From Asterionellopsis glacialis (lineage: Eukaryota; Bacillariophyta; Plagiogrammaphyceae; Rhaphoneidales; Asterionellopsidaceae), in the NCBI GenBank assembly GCA_014885115.2, contig WKLE02001704.1, forward strand, positions 1 to 28,914: 28,914 nucleotides of DNA. The letters are read 5' to 3'. Every line of letters begins with the position of its first letter. Positions within the stretch are counted from its first letter, which is position 1. Positions 8,824 to 18,825 of the stretch are shown here, one piece after another. The notes below the pieces were generated by a model, which saw only the letters and a program-made list of their open reading frames with translations, was not told the origin of the DNA and ran no database searches. A program made the position numbers and the translations under genes.

Positions 8824-8828
8824 CCATC
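8824..8828. repeat. Target site duplication, right copy (CCATC)
   Basis: Repeats the CCATC at 8307-8311 on the far side of the solo LTR. Together they define the pre-insertion site inside the transposase gene. Confidence 0.85.
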
Positions 8829-10000
8829 ATACTTACCTGTGTCACAAATTGTTGAGAATTTCTCAAAGTCTTTGAAAGTTTGTATTCCTCACAATCAGGA
8901 TATACAATGGATTAGAAATGCAATGTATACAAACATGGAGACACTGTCAAGTGATACACTGCTTATACTTACCAATTTTAGTGCACAATTTGATCTATGT
9001 ACAATTGAAGCAAAAAATTCATCCCAAAATGCACATGCAGTATTGGACAATTTTGTTTGCCATTATCAGTGCAGACTGGCAGACATTGAGATTAAAGAGA
9101 AGAAGGGAAAGAAAGTGGTTGGTGAGGAATCAATTCAAATCTTCACAGTGGATGTTAACCACTTTTTTGCTGAAACACTTACAAGAGGTAAAAAAAATGA
9201 TCATGCAATGTACAACACCTGTCTTGACCTGATAATTAAAAAGTATAAGAGAATATTTCAAGAAAAAGGACAGAAGTTGAGACAGACAATTGTCCTTCAC
9301 AGTATAGGTACAGACAATTTTTTTTGAGTATAGCATGGTGGAAGAAAGACATGATGATGTGCAACTCATCCATAGACTTGCCGCTGTAGATAATTTTAAA
9401 GGTCTGCATGATGGATACGGAAAACAACCTTAATGGTTTATAAAAGATCAAGAAAAGGTGTTGAATTGATCACCAACAGCATACAAAGCATTTGAGGTGT
9501 GCAAAAAGGATTATCAAAAGAGACAGAAGCAATTGTCAGTTGAAAAAAAATGAAAAGGAAAAAGATGAACGATAGAAGGGAAAGGGTACTTATGGATTAG
9601 ACGGACGGTACTTCTATTATGTGGTTGAGATTCAAGAGGAACAAAATACATTAGACAAACAGCATCCAGGTGAGATACTTCTGTGTGACAGGAATAAGGT
9701 ATTAGATACAAAGGGGAAAAATATGTAGAAAATACAACACAGTTGCATGAGATCTGTTCTGTGAGTCACAACATGGAAAAAGAACAAATTGGAAAATGAC
9801 ATTTAAAAAAAAAATCATTCATGCCATGCACTTGTGTACATTGCCGATTGCAACAAAATTCAAACAGTGACTCACCTGATAACTGCAAATATAAAGACAG
9901 GCGCAAGACAAAGGTGGTAACAATTTCCTGCGACAGAGCAATTGACAACAATGGTGGTCGTCATGGTGAGGTAAACAACGAGGTAACAGTAACAAAATAA

Positions 10001-10303
10001 TGAACAGAGCCATTTGAGAAATTTCCGTACAATTCTACGTAACTCAGTACAAGCATAAAGATACGGACGAGAAGGCTGGTGTCATGCGCTCTAATGCTGA
10101 GAAAACAGCGCATATTGGGAATGCAAGCGTGAGCGGACCCCTTCAAGACCTCTCTCTAGAGAGAGTAGTCTAGAGAGGTCCTAGAGAGGGAGGTCCTCTC
10201 TACTAGAGAGAGACCTGTCTATTCTGAATAATGAAGCATAGGCTTTCTGTCACTCACCCAAGCTCCGACCCATGAAATTGTCCCTGGTTCTATTGTAATT
10301 ACC
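10001..10303. other. Boundary between the element block and the gene island, with a palindrome-rich core
   Basis: No gene. The core at about 10147-10216 is built from CTCTCTAGAGAG words. A perfect 16-base palindrome CTCTCTCTAGAGAGAG lies at 10150-10165, AGAGAGGTCC and AGGTCCTCTC face each other at about 10172-10200, and a near palindrome CTCTCTACTAGAGAGAG follows at about 10196-10212. The outer GACCTCTCTC and GAGAGAGACC parts could pair as a larger stem. It may be an old element terminus, a small MITE or a promoter-proximal structure of the next gene, whose ATG is about 90 bases away. Confidence 0.6.
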
Positions 10304-11503
10304 ATGATCAGAAAACCTGCATACCTATTATTGTTTCTGATTGCGAGGACGAAAGGATTTCTTCCCACAACCCGCAAAAGTTTGCCCAGGACGTCGGTTC
10401 TCTATTCGTCTCTTCTTCCTGATTCTGCATACCAAACAATATTGGAGGGACGTATCGCTGTTGTTCCGAACTTTCTTTCCCAAGAATTGGTCAGTGAATT
10501 ACGAAATGATGCCGCCAGTCTCTACAGGGATGGTCACTTTTCGGCAGACGCTCTTGCTGCCTATGGGACAGAGCAAGATGCTAAGTTTGATCCGGCCAAG
10601 GATAGAACAGTTTTGAAATTGGCGCAATGGAAACGAAATGACATTGGAAATGCCAAATTACGTCATGAAACATTCGGTAACATCATGGCAAATCTACGCA
10701 CAGATCTTTCTATCAACTTGAACCGACCCAAGCTAGATACCGGGAAAAGTACCACTATGTATGGTATTGGTTCGACCGAAATTAGTTACACAAGATTTGG
10801 TCCTGGTGCATATTTGAAGCGTCACATTGATGAACACCATGAAGAATTGAAGGGAAAACGTGGTTGGGAAAAACCGACACGACGATCTGTATCTTGGCTT
10901 GTGTACCTCAATGAACCAGATTGGGAACCACGTGAGCATGGTGGATTCATTCGTTGTTTCCAAAGAAAGATTAGTCCGTCATCTCATGTAGGTGCGAGAA
11001 ATAATGGCGATTTGCAAATTGGTTGGCTTCGCGCGACTTCACAAGATCCTATAGAACGACCAGTATTTTTAGATGGAAGACGACAGGGGAATGATGGAAT
11101 TTGTGCTATGTACACAGTGCCTTCAAGGGACGCCGATGGCAGTGTTCAATATATCAGCCGAAATTTCAATCCGGATCCTGTACTGTTTTTGTCAGGTGGC
11201 GATTTCTTTGCTCAACGACTATTGATTGACCGTCCAGACCTCGCACCTAGATTTCACTTTTTAGAAGCTCCAAAGTCTGCATTCACTGATATTTTTGGAT
11301 CCAACAAAACTCCTTCAGACCCATACGCAGATGAGGATGTCCTTGATGTTCCTCCTCTTGGCGGTACGCTTGTTGTTTTTGATTCTGTATCTCTCCCTCA
11401 TGAAGTGTTGCCAGCCTACAAACGCGAACGATGGGCTACAAGTGGTTGGTATCACGAAGATCAGCAAGAAGAAGCATTTTATCACCATTCTCAACAAGTG
11501 TAG
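10304..11503 (+). CDS. 2-oxoglutarate/Fe(II)-dependent oxygenase, prolyl-4-hydroxylase/PHD-like
   Basis: 399 residues, no intron needed. The double-stranded beta-helix Fe site is visible as H174 and D176 in RHIDEHH and H366 in SLPHEVLPAY, with R374 or R376 in KRERW as the likely 2-oxoglutarate-binding Arg. SWLVYLNEPDW and EHGGFIRCF are typical strands of the fold. The spacing between the HxD and the distal His (about 190 residues) is longer than in the basic family because of an insertion around 220-350. The enzyme should hydroxylate a protein side chain, with succinate and CO2 as by-products; the substrate is unknown. Residues 5-18 form a hydrophobic leader followed by G18-F19-L-P. This resembles the signal peptide plus Phe-containing cleavage site of diatom plastid preproteins, so plastid or secretory targeting is possible but unproven. 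The next gene, also on the plus strand, starts 1.2 kb downstream. Confidence 0.85.
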   Translation: MIRKPAYLLLFLIARTKGFLPTTRKSLPRTSVLYSSLLPDSAYQTILEGRIAVVPNFLSQELVSELRNDAASLYRDGHFSADALAAYGTEQDAKFDPAKDRTVLKLAQWKRNDIGNAKLRHETFGNIMANLRTDLSINLNRPKLDTGKSTTMYGIGSTEISYTRFGPGAYLKRHIDEHHEELKGKRGWEKPTRRSVSWLVYLNEPDWEPREHGGFIRCFQRKISPSSHVGARNNGDLQIGWLRATSQDPIERPVFLDGRRQGNDGICAMYTVPSRDADGSVQYISRNFNPDPVLFLSGGDFFAQRLLIDRPDLAPRFHFLEAPKSAFTDIFGSNKTPSDPYADEDVLDVPPLGGTLVVFDSVSLPHEVLPAYKRERWATSGWYHEDQQEEAFYHHSQQV

Positions 11504-12667
11504 TCTCAGGTACGACACCTTGAGGTATCAAAAGATAATATTTTCTATTTTATACGCTAGGCTATTAAGCATGAAATTATTCCATTTTGGTCCTACTTAT
11601 TTGTTGCATTCTATTTTAAAATTTTCGAGGTTCGATTGACTTGCTAGAATAGAGTTCTTGTGCATAGGTCGTTTTGCACGTACCTGGCACCTCCACAGTT
11701 CACATACTCTTTACAATGTAGAAATGTGTAGGAGGACATCTCTAGAACTTGAATACCAATGTAGTTTGACTGCAGTTTCAAATTATCATCTTAATGCAGG
11801 ACTTTCTTCACTAGTGCAGTCCAAATAGTGTCATTCGCAGCGAAAGGCAAATGTGGGATTTGGCGGAGATAAAAAATAAATCCACATTTCCACGTTGATA
11901 CATTTAACTTAAAAAAAAATTGAAGTATCAAAAGAAAAAACGGATGATTCTCCCGACAAAATAATATATTCGAACTGCTTTGAGCACAGTCAGTGACAAG
12001 GAAAAACCGAATGTTTTCATGCAACAATCTGGAACTTTTTAAAACGTAACAATCAGAATTTTCATGTGGTGGCATTTATTAAAGATTACGACTAGATGTT
12101 TTGTCGTATGTCGAAGAGGATACGAACCTGGGTAAGTCCCCGTGAGGCTTCTACGTACCAGGTACCGGTATCGTGTGCAAGGGTACTATTTTTTTTTCGT
12201 ACGTTAGCTGTGTGTCTACCGTGATGTACATTAATACGACGAATAAATTTCGGCGAATCAATTTTATTATTGTTTTGTGAACTTCTCAATCGTACATCTC
12301 TATCAAATAATAGATCTACAAAGCAGTTACTGCTACTACATCGAGCTACAAGAAACAGAAATTCAGATATTGCAGTCGCCTACCCACCCTAGCGATCACA
12401 AAAACCCTCTAGGGGTAGTAAGAAAGAACAAAACGAGAAGCCTGTCGTCGCATTATCGGTAGGACCTTAGAAGGTTGAGATAGAGGTCAGTCCTATCTAT
12501 CGAGATCAGTTGTGGAAGAAGAGTGCAAGCTTACCGCGGTGTTCAACACCTGGAATCGAAGAAGCAAGAAGAAACGGATTATCAGAAACCTTTCTTGAGA
12601 AAGTATTGCAAAAGTTGATTTCATCGCAACTGTATATTGATCCCCAAAACCCAATATTTTACAAAAA
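11504..12667. other. Intergenic region between the oxygenase and the PLAC8 gene
   Basis: No coding region is supported; the short minus-strand frames here are AT-rich and unstructured. It contains GTACCTGGCACC near 11681 (repeated near 23437), a GTACCAGGTACCGGTA word near 12157, and a CCCTCTAGGGG palindrome near 12404. The last 200 bases are probably the PLAC8 promoter and 5' UTR. A segment near 12110-12150 resembles a tRNA T-arm on the minus strand but has no cloverleaf. Confidence 0.5.
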
Positions 12668-13919
12668 ATGAAAAACACAGCGTACGAACAAGTGTCTTCG
12701 GGCGGGGAAGAAAATTATCACCAGAACCCTTCAGGGAATATTGGAAATGTTGGTGACATCGATAGAGAACATGACCAGGTTTTACCATTTGATGTGGAAA
12801 ACGGTGATGCAGCAGAAGAAGACATGAACGGCTACCGCAGTCCGGAAGAAGATTTACAAGATGTTAATTTACCCAGTAGTGGTAGTAGTGGAATGTTTCT
12901 TCAAAGCGCATCAAGCTTCCAAATGTTGCAACATGTGAAAAATCGGCTCTATAAGACTGATGTTCATATTGAATTTTCTGAGGCCGCAGTCGTAGCTCCC
13001 TGTAATTTGACTGAGGGTCATTTGTTACGTGTAGATTTGGGAGAAAACAAAATTTTAGTGGCACAAGTGGTGAGTTCTCTTATCCTTCTCTTTTCCTCTT
13101 CCCAAAATTGCCATTTATTGTCAGTTGCCGATGTCATTGTGGATTCAGATTATAATTCTCATGAAAACATTTGTTCTGCATCTGTGTACACGAAAACAAA
13201 CAACCACAACATAACAGCCACCTGGTGGCGTACACGAGGGTGAAACATTTCAAGCATTATACAGAATACATACATTGCGAAGAAGTAAGTCGATGCATAA
13301 GAAAATGGCAACAAGGTGGCGACCAGGTAATGAATGGCATGTAGATTTTTTTGGTTGCTTTGATCATGGTATATGCCATCCATCGGTAGTGCATTCATGT
13401 TGTTGTTTCCCATGGATTTTGTTGGCACAAGTTACCAATCGAATGAATTTGAATTGGATAGGTCAGTGGGTTTCACCTGATACACCACGACGATCACTAT
13501 CACGAGATACATTTACAAATGTATTTTTGGTCTTTGCTACTTACTTTATTGTGGTGGGTGTTATAATAACTATTTTGGCAAATATGGGTGAAGAATTTGA
13601 TCGATTCCAAACTTTCTATCTGATTTTTGCATTGATTATAATGTCGATTTTGGTATACATGTACTTCTTCATATTAATGGTACGGACTAGAACATCAATA
13701 AGAGAAAGCTATGGTATCCCTGGTACTACCTTCAATGATGCTGTGGTTACAATTTGTTGTCGACCTTGTACATTGTCTCAAATGGCACGACAAACTGCTG
13801 ACTATGGTCGACAAGAAGCTAGATGGTTTTCAGAAACGGGCGTATCAGATGACTTTGATCAAGAGTTTGGATTAACGATTCCAGAATCTGTGATCGATTC
13901 TGATCTAGAACTGATATAG
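12668..13919 (+). CDS. PLAC8-domain membrane protein (two exons)
   Basis: Exon 1 is 12668-13069 and exon 2 is 13218-13919. The 148-base intron starts GTGAGT at 13070, ends AACAG at 13217 and is phase 0. Splicing joins ILVAQV to PPGGVHEGETF, a junction that restores the usual VP.GGV..GE.F motif, and gives 367 residues. The first 85 residues are acidic and low complexity. The PLAC8 Cys-rich region starts near 174 with WHVDFFGCFDH and C187-H-P, then C195-C-C-F-P-W and LLAQV, and resumes near 315 with CCRPCTLSQMARQ. Two predicted membrane helices lie between (about 235-257 and 265-289). PLAC8/FWL/PCR proteins act in membranes in metal transport or cell-size control in plants; the role here is not known. 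Without splicing, a stop after the retained intron would truncate the protein before the PLAC8 region. Confidence 0.88.
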
Positions 13920-13993
13920 TTACGTTTACCATGTTGAAGTAAAAGCTAGAATCACATGGATGATGAAGAAGATGATGGATTGTTCTTTAAATT

Positions 13994-15472
13994 TTAATCT
14001 AAATCTAAATCTAAATCAATACCTAAAAACTCAACTGTAGGTAACGTACTAATTCGTAACCAAAGATGAACTCTATCATTGTAATCACCGTGCGGATTCA
14101 TTTTTGTGTTCTTCATACGTAGGACTGGACACTCAGCGTACTTGGATGCACCATGGGAAGATGCCACAAGACTTATTTGTTTATCATTTTTATGGACAGC
14201 AATTACTGTGATAGCAAGTGAATCAATCGTTGGAATAGAAATATCGTGATGATAGCGGTGGCTGTATTGCTGTTGAATTCGTCTTGTATCTACTGCTATT
14301 CCTTCTGTAGCAGCAACAACACCATCAACCGCTCCATTCTCATGAGCATCATCTTCTTCAATCATAGATACCATCATTAAAAAATATTTCATACCAGGCC
14401 ATGACATTGTTTTATATTCCTTTCTCATATCAAAAAATAAACTTTTAGGTCCAACCATATCTTTCGGTTTATCCTTGCTGACAGGTACAAATCCTTCCCA
14501 TATAAGATTGTATAATAATTGTTCATCTTCTCCGTAAGATTTGCTTCGTTGATTATTATTGTGATTCGTAAAAGTATTGTGAATCATTGTATAGTATGAT
14601 AGACCAATTTCATCTTGAAGGACTCCTCCATTAGATGCAGATGAAGCTAAACGAAAGAAAAATTCATATTCATCTGGGCATTGAAATACATTCAAATTGA
14701 GTTTTGATGGGAATTCACTACATCCCTTACAAGGATGATGACACATACAGGTATCGTCGCGCCTGTAATGAGTCACAGCTCCAACCATACTATTGATATT
14801 GTTGTTGTTGCTGCTGCTGTGGTCAAAGATATGATTGGGTACTTTTGATTGGATATATTTGGCATAATTCGATGCAGCTATATAATGTTTGACACGTGAT
14901 CTTGCATCATTCATTTTGGATCGTCCTACGATAGGAGTGTTAGATTCTTCTATTTTGTTCCATATCATAATACTGTTAGTTCCATAGATACTACAAGCAG
15001 AGATAGTAGCAGAATCATTGTCATTTGATGCTGTCCCTCTTGATTCAGAAGCAGATGCAGCAGTTCTTGTTGTTTTGGTCCACGTCACACCATTATCATT
15101 ATTATCGGATGATAATGATAACAAGTTATGCAATCTTTGACATACAAGTTCTATTGTAAATATATCTTGTACATTCAAAAAAGAACATACGACCAATAAT
15201 ACATCATCCACAAGAATCAAAAGAGAACCATCTTCCTCTGTAATAATTCCAAAAGTTTCAAAATCTGCTTGACTAATTGCTGCTGCTTGTTGTCGAAGAT
15301 GTTCACGATCATATTGTTCTTGCTTGGATGCATTTTGAATTTTAGAATCCATTACCAAAATTTGTTGTAACAGCTTTTGTCTTTCTTGTTCAAGTAACTT
15401 GCGTCTTTGGCGTGATGTTTCAAAAGACTTTTTGGCTTGTTCTAATGTTGTTTTTGTTGTTGTAGATAACAT
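13994..15472 (-). CDS. F-box-like protein with N-terminal coiled coil
   Basis: 492 residues from ATG 15472, single exon. Residues about 10-70 are rich in Glu, Gln, Lys and Leu with heptad character (coiled coil). An F-box-like segment follows at about 85-120: ILVDDVLLVVCSFLNVQDIFTIELVCQRLHNL. The rest (about 130-490) has Ser/Asn-rich loops, a CMCHHPCKGC Cys/His cluster near 245-255, and recurring strands such as YFLMMVSMIEEDD and SLAITVIAVHK. No Kelch, LRR or WD repeats are evident. F-box proteins recruit substrates to SCF ubiquitin ligases; the substrate end is unidentified. The C-terminus is an odd LDLDLD tail made by a short tandem repeat of a six-base unit at 13996-14020. It ends about 75 bases from the convergent PLAC8 gene, so the 3' UTRs may overlap. 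Confidence 0.65.
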   Translation of the reverse strand: MLSTTTKTTLEQAKKSFETSRQRRKLLEQERQKLLQQILVMDSKIQNASKQEQYDREHLRQQAAAISQADFETFGIITEEDGSLLILVDDVLLVVCSFLNVQDIFTIELVCQRLHNLLSLSSDNNDNGVTWTKTTRTAASASESRGTASNDNDSATISACSIYGTNSIMIWNKIEESNTPIVGRSKMNDARSRVKHYIAASNYAKYIQSKVPNHIFDHSSSNNNNINSMVGAVTHYRRDDTCMCHHPCKGCSEFPSKLNLNVFQCPDEYEFFFRLASSASNGGVLQDEIGLSYYTMIHNTFTNHNNNQRSKSYGEDEQLLYNLIWEGFVPVSKDKPKDMVGPKSLFFDMRKEYKTMSWPGMKYFLMMVSMIEEDDAHENGAVDGVVAATEGIAVDTRRIQQQYSHRYHHDISIPTIDSLAITVIAVHKNDKQISLVASSHGASKYAECPVLRMKNTKMNPHGDYNDRVHLWLRISTLPTVEFLGIDLDLDLD

Positions 15473-16495
15473 GGTGATTCTAAGATAATATAATTAGAAT
15501 AGTATACTATAGAATGTTTCGATATGTTTTTAGGTGTATACATGATTATAATGTCATTCACAAGAACCTATTAGAAGTCCTATTCTCTTTTTTTGCTTCT
15601 TCTAGGTGGGATTGATTTGTTTTCTTGTCTCTGTTGATGGGTAAGTTGACATTTTGATTTGGTGAGCAAAACAATGAAAAAAAAATAACGTCCCAATTTC
15701 TCTAGAGACTACAGTACCGGTTATTAGCTAGTATTTACAATACTAGCTATTTGAATTAATGTCCTCCATACTACGGTATGGTACTAAGTAAACCAGGACC
15801 AATAATAATTATTATAATATTATTTGTCGGGATTACAAAAAAGTTTCCACACTCCTTTGATTTTTGTTAGATAATATTGTATCGTGTAATATCAAACAAG
15901 GATGTGATTTGAACTCTTGAGGAGTGCAAAAGAAAAAGAATAACCGACGTGTTCTCCAAGCCACTCGAAATTCTTTTGTAACTCTTGGTATATTTTCTAC
16001 AGAGATGTCAAAAAAAGAATCCTCCCGCCCATCCAACCGCAAGGTACTCGCAAAGTCCAAAAGTCCTATTTACACAGATTATATTGTACAGTCAGTAGAT
16101 AACGACGGTGTTCGCAAAAATAGATAGGACCACGTGCATTATGCTGTACAGAAAAAACAGTCTAAACAGGATTAAATTTTTCTTGGGTTGTATTCTTGAG
16201 TAGTTTCTACAGAACATACAATGGGGAGAGGTATCGTGTGTATCGTGTAAAAAGTACAGCGCATGTTCTCGGCCCAATCAAAGTAGCTCAACCCGTCCAA
16301 AAGCAACGAAGAAGAGAAAATAGATAGCAACAAGAACAAGAAGGAGACACCAGGAACAGTTTCGTGAGAGTGAAAGAACAAGTCGACGATCGACTACACC
16401 TTTGTACTCTATTTTGTGTGAAACCGAAGTGTGAATGCTACATTAAGAAGTGAAACGAGAAAGAAAAAGACAACTTGAGCGGAGAAAAATCAATC
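15473..16495. other. Divergent intergenic region between the F-box-like and RING genes
   Basis: About 1 kb separates the two divergent start codons. It holds a perfect hairpin at 15725-15749, a smaller hairpin CCATAC/GTATGG at 15766-15781, and an AT-only tract at about 15800-15824. The short open frames inside have no domain content. The last 150 bases before 16496 are purine-rich (GAAG/AAGA words) and probably 5' UTR. Shared control of the two ubiquitin-related genes is possible but not shown. Confidence 0.55.
15725..15749. repeat. Perfect 11-bp inverted repeat with 3-base loop
   Basis: TAGCTAGTATT at 15725-15735 and AATACTAGCTA at 15739-15749 are exact reverse complements around TAC. It is AT-rich, has no following U-run of note, and lies in the divergent promoter region. 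It could be a cruciform, a protein-binding dyad or a trace of a small element. Confidence 0.9.
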
Positions 16496-18431
16496 ATGAC
16501 ACGTAGAAGAAAAGCAGCACCAACATTATCTAATCGTGGTGGTGGGTATTCTGTCCTGACACGCACTGCCACGGCATTATTATTCGTGGTATTTCCATGG
16601 TTAACAACTGCAACCATTACAGTTACTGAATCGGGACAACGTTTTCCATCACGTCCAGATCATTTAGTCGGTCAAAAATTTGCAGATGGATTTGAATACA
16701 TGGCACGACTCCAATTTATACATTCGAATTTAAATTTATGTCCTAATGAGGATAATACAATTCATGTTCCGACGGATGGATTACCAGGTATGTGATAATG
16801 ATAAGTTTGATTGAAGTAGATCGTTGGTAACAAAAGGATGTGACCTTACGGTGATAATGAAGGAAGCTATGATTTCTTCGTGGATGAAATTCTTACAAAT
16901 TTCTTTTTATTTGATTGTTCTTATTTCTTCGCGAATTCTTACTATAAATTTACTACATAATTCAGTTGCCCTATTGGCCAAAAGTGGTGGATGTTCCTAT
17001 GAAGAAAAGGCAAAATTTGCATCCTTGAATATTCAACCTCAAAATAATATTGTTAAATATGTAATTATTTATGATGATGAAACACGTCCAATTTTGACAG
17101 GCGCCGAGGAGCAAGAAGGAAAACCATATTATGAACAGGAAGAATTGGAGGAGAATGATGATATGATGTTAGAATTACAAAATTTGTCATTATCATTATC
17201 GAATCAAGAAGAAGAAGAAGAAAGTAAACATTCCATGGTAATACCTTTGTCTTCGTCCTCGTCTTCTTCATCACCGTTATCTTTTTCCTTTTTAGATCAA
17301 CGGTATGGAGATGAAATGATTTCTCCTACAACATTGGGACGACGTAGTAAATCGCATCATCCAAGAGGTGGTGCCAGAAAAAAAAAAGGACCGGATGATT
17401 CCATATCGGTAGGTGTATTATTGGTATCCAAACATACGGGTGTCGAATTGTTACGAATTATATCTCGTGATACCTATGAAAACCGTATTTTGGGCGGACC
17501 ACGTATCATTGTCGATGGTAAAAATTGGAGAGATCGTGCACGATCCATCCTGTTATGGATGGGCATCAGTTTATTTAGTATTGCCTGTGTGTGTGGATGT
17601 GTCTTGGCGACACAGCCAGATGATTTCTTTGGACTCCAACGAGAAGCCACAAATCAACAACCGACGCGACCTACACGTCGGAGACTTACATTGGAAGAAG
17701 TAGAAGAACATTTGCCAGAAATTGAATTTGATGATGCAACACAATTACTATTTGGTAGAATGGAGTCAAAAGAAACTAATGAGGGTGAGGAAGGAGACGT
17801 AGATGAAGGTTGTGAAGGATCAGAAGAAGAACAAGGACAGGAGCACACTACCAACACCAGCGCCTTGTTAAATCGATCTATATTAGAAGCAGATTGTTCT
17901 ATATGTTTGGATGATTACCACCCAGGTGAGATGTTACGGAGTTTACCATGTGGACATACATTCCATAGTGATTGTATTACCAAGTGGTTAACCGAAAGAT
18001 CAGCCGTATGTCCATTGTGTAAAGCTGAATTAGTTGTTGTCGAAGAAGAAAGTGATGACGAGGAAGAAGATGATGATGGTGTCGACGTTGAATCTTACGG
18101 TAGTGGTGGTGATTATGTGGAGATGAGAGATACATCTTCATCCTCTGATAATGATGATGACGGCACAACACCATCACCTTCTCCTCCTATTACACAAACA
18201 GAACCTTCTCGTTCATCGTCTTGGTGGAGATCATTATTTCCACGTCGTAGTCGACAACCATTATCATCTTTCGAAGAAACACAACAACAGCAACAGAGTG
18301 AACCATTACTACCATCAGAAACGACAGATGAACAACAAGGCGACGATCAGTTACTACATGAAGAGTCTCAACAGCAACCTCTTGTAGAAGAGCAAAGAAG
18401 CAGCAACAACGTTGAAGAAACGCTGGTATAA
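16496..18431 (+). CDS. PA-TM-RING type E3 ubiquitin ligase (two exons)
   Basis: Exon 1 is 16496-16787 and exon 2 is 16966-18431. The 178-base intron begins GTATGT and ends TTCAG, and splicing gives 585 residues. The start is the ATG at 16496; a TTG 21 bases upstream is in frame but not a plausible eukaryotic start. A hydrophobic signal sequence spans about 20-42. The junction makes GLPV-ALLAKSGGCSYEEKAKFA, the core of a protease-associated (PA) domain, and only the spliced product has it complete. A membrane helix lies at about 291-313, and a RING-H2 finger spans C408 to C449 (C408, C411, C426, H428, H431, C434, C446, C449). This order is that of Goliath/RNF13-like ligases of endosomes and secretory membranes, with the RING facing the cytosol. 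Acidic, Ser-rich and Gln-rich low-complexity stretches flank the RING and fill the tail. Confidence 0.9.
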
Positions 18432-18825
18432 CATGATGACTGTACGATCAATTCATGAGGACAGTGAATACTAATTTTATAAAATCTATATTGTATACTA
18501 AAAAATATTTCAATGATTTGTAATCATTTTGTATCATCGAATGAGAGTTTTTTCCGTCTACTTGATCGACAGATTAAAATATGTCTGTATCATTCCAAGG
18601 ATCTTCATTATTAATGATGTGATTCCTGAAAGAATGGTTACAATCTCCACTCTAAGGAAGAGATCTGCTGCTGCACTAGAAAATTTCAAGTCTATACTTT
18701 TCATGTTCGTTACTTATTTTTTAACAAATCATATCTGTACACTCAAGAATGTAAAAACTGTATAAAATTCAACTATGTATTAATTACCCTTGGATACTAT
18801 CATATCTCCACATTCAAACATATAT
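18432..18825. other. Intergenic region between convergent RING and zinc-ribbon genes
   Basis: AT-rich, no gene supported. It presumably holds both 3' UTRs. No structure beyond A/T runs is noticed. Confidence 0.5.

Larger units (their letters stand above)
7317..10000 (+). pseudogene. DDE-like transposase pseudogene of an algal/stramenopile family, split by a solo LTR
   Basis: Starting at ATG 7317, fragments in changing frames keep one order. A helix-turn-helix-like part reads EVIGSNHHAIKKSREW (about 7465-7515). Then come FGMTIFCQHVCLSVSEPCP with paired Cys (about 7810-7860) and YKCTHGSCSECSIER (about 8130-8175), up to the LTR insertion at 8307. After it come SQIVENFSKSLKVC, FTVDVNHFF with GKKNDHAMYNTCL, IGTDN (about 9305), FKGLHDGYGK (about 9395-9425), and a C-terminal Cys cluster MPCTCVHCR plus a later Cys, ending at TAA 9998-10000. 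I remember this architecture (TDN..QYKCRQ, FKG..D..GK, C-terminal CxCxxCR) from repeated genes of diatoms and oomycetes. The catalytic assignment (D in VDVNHFF, D in TDN) is inference. Several stops and frameshifts predate or accompany the LTR insertion. The frame from 8644 to 9327 is a chance fusion of LTR and transposase sequence. Confidence 0.6.

Noticed and set aside
8304..8828. An 8-base duplication GCACCATC around the solo LTR.
   Set aside because: The extra GCA on the right is the end of the LTR itself (CTGCA), and the left GCA is chance. The duplication is the 5 bases CCATC.
8644..9327. A 227-residue plus-strand open frame.
   Set aside because: Its first 60 residues come from the inverted LTR and the rest from the transposase remnant; it is a chance fusion over the insertion edge.
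12095..12165. tRNA-like T-arm (GGTTCGTATCC on the minus strand).
   Set aside because: No matching acceptor, D-arm or anticodon stem could be paired around it.
13994..14020. Short AATCTA/TCTAAA tandem repeat, faintly telomere-like.
   Set aside because: Only about four units, in frame as the LDLDLD tail of the F-box-like gene; not a telomeric array.
16475..16795. Start of the RING gene at 16475, and a separate second gene from 16824.
   Set aside because: Both begin at TTG codons. The spliced model from ATG 16496 joins a PA domain exactly, so there is one two-exon gene.
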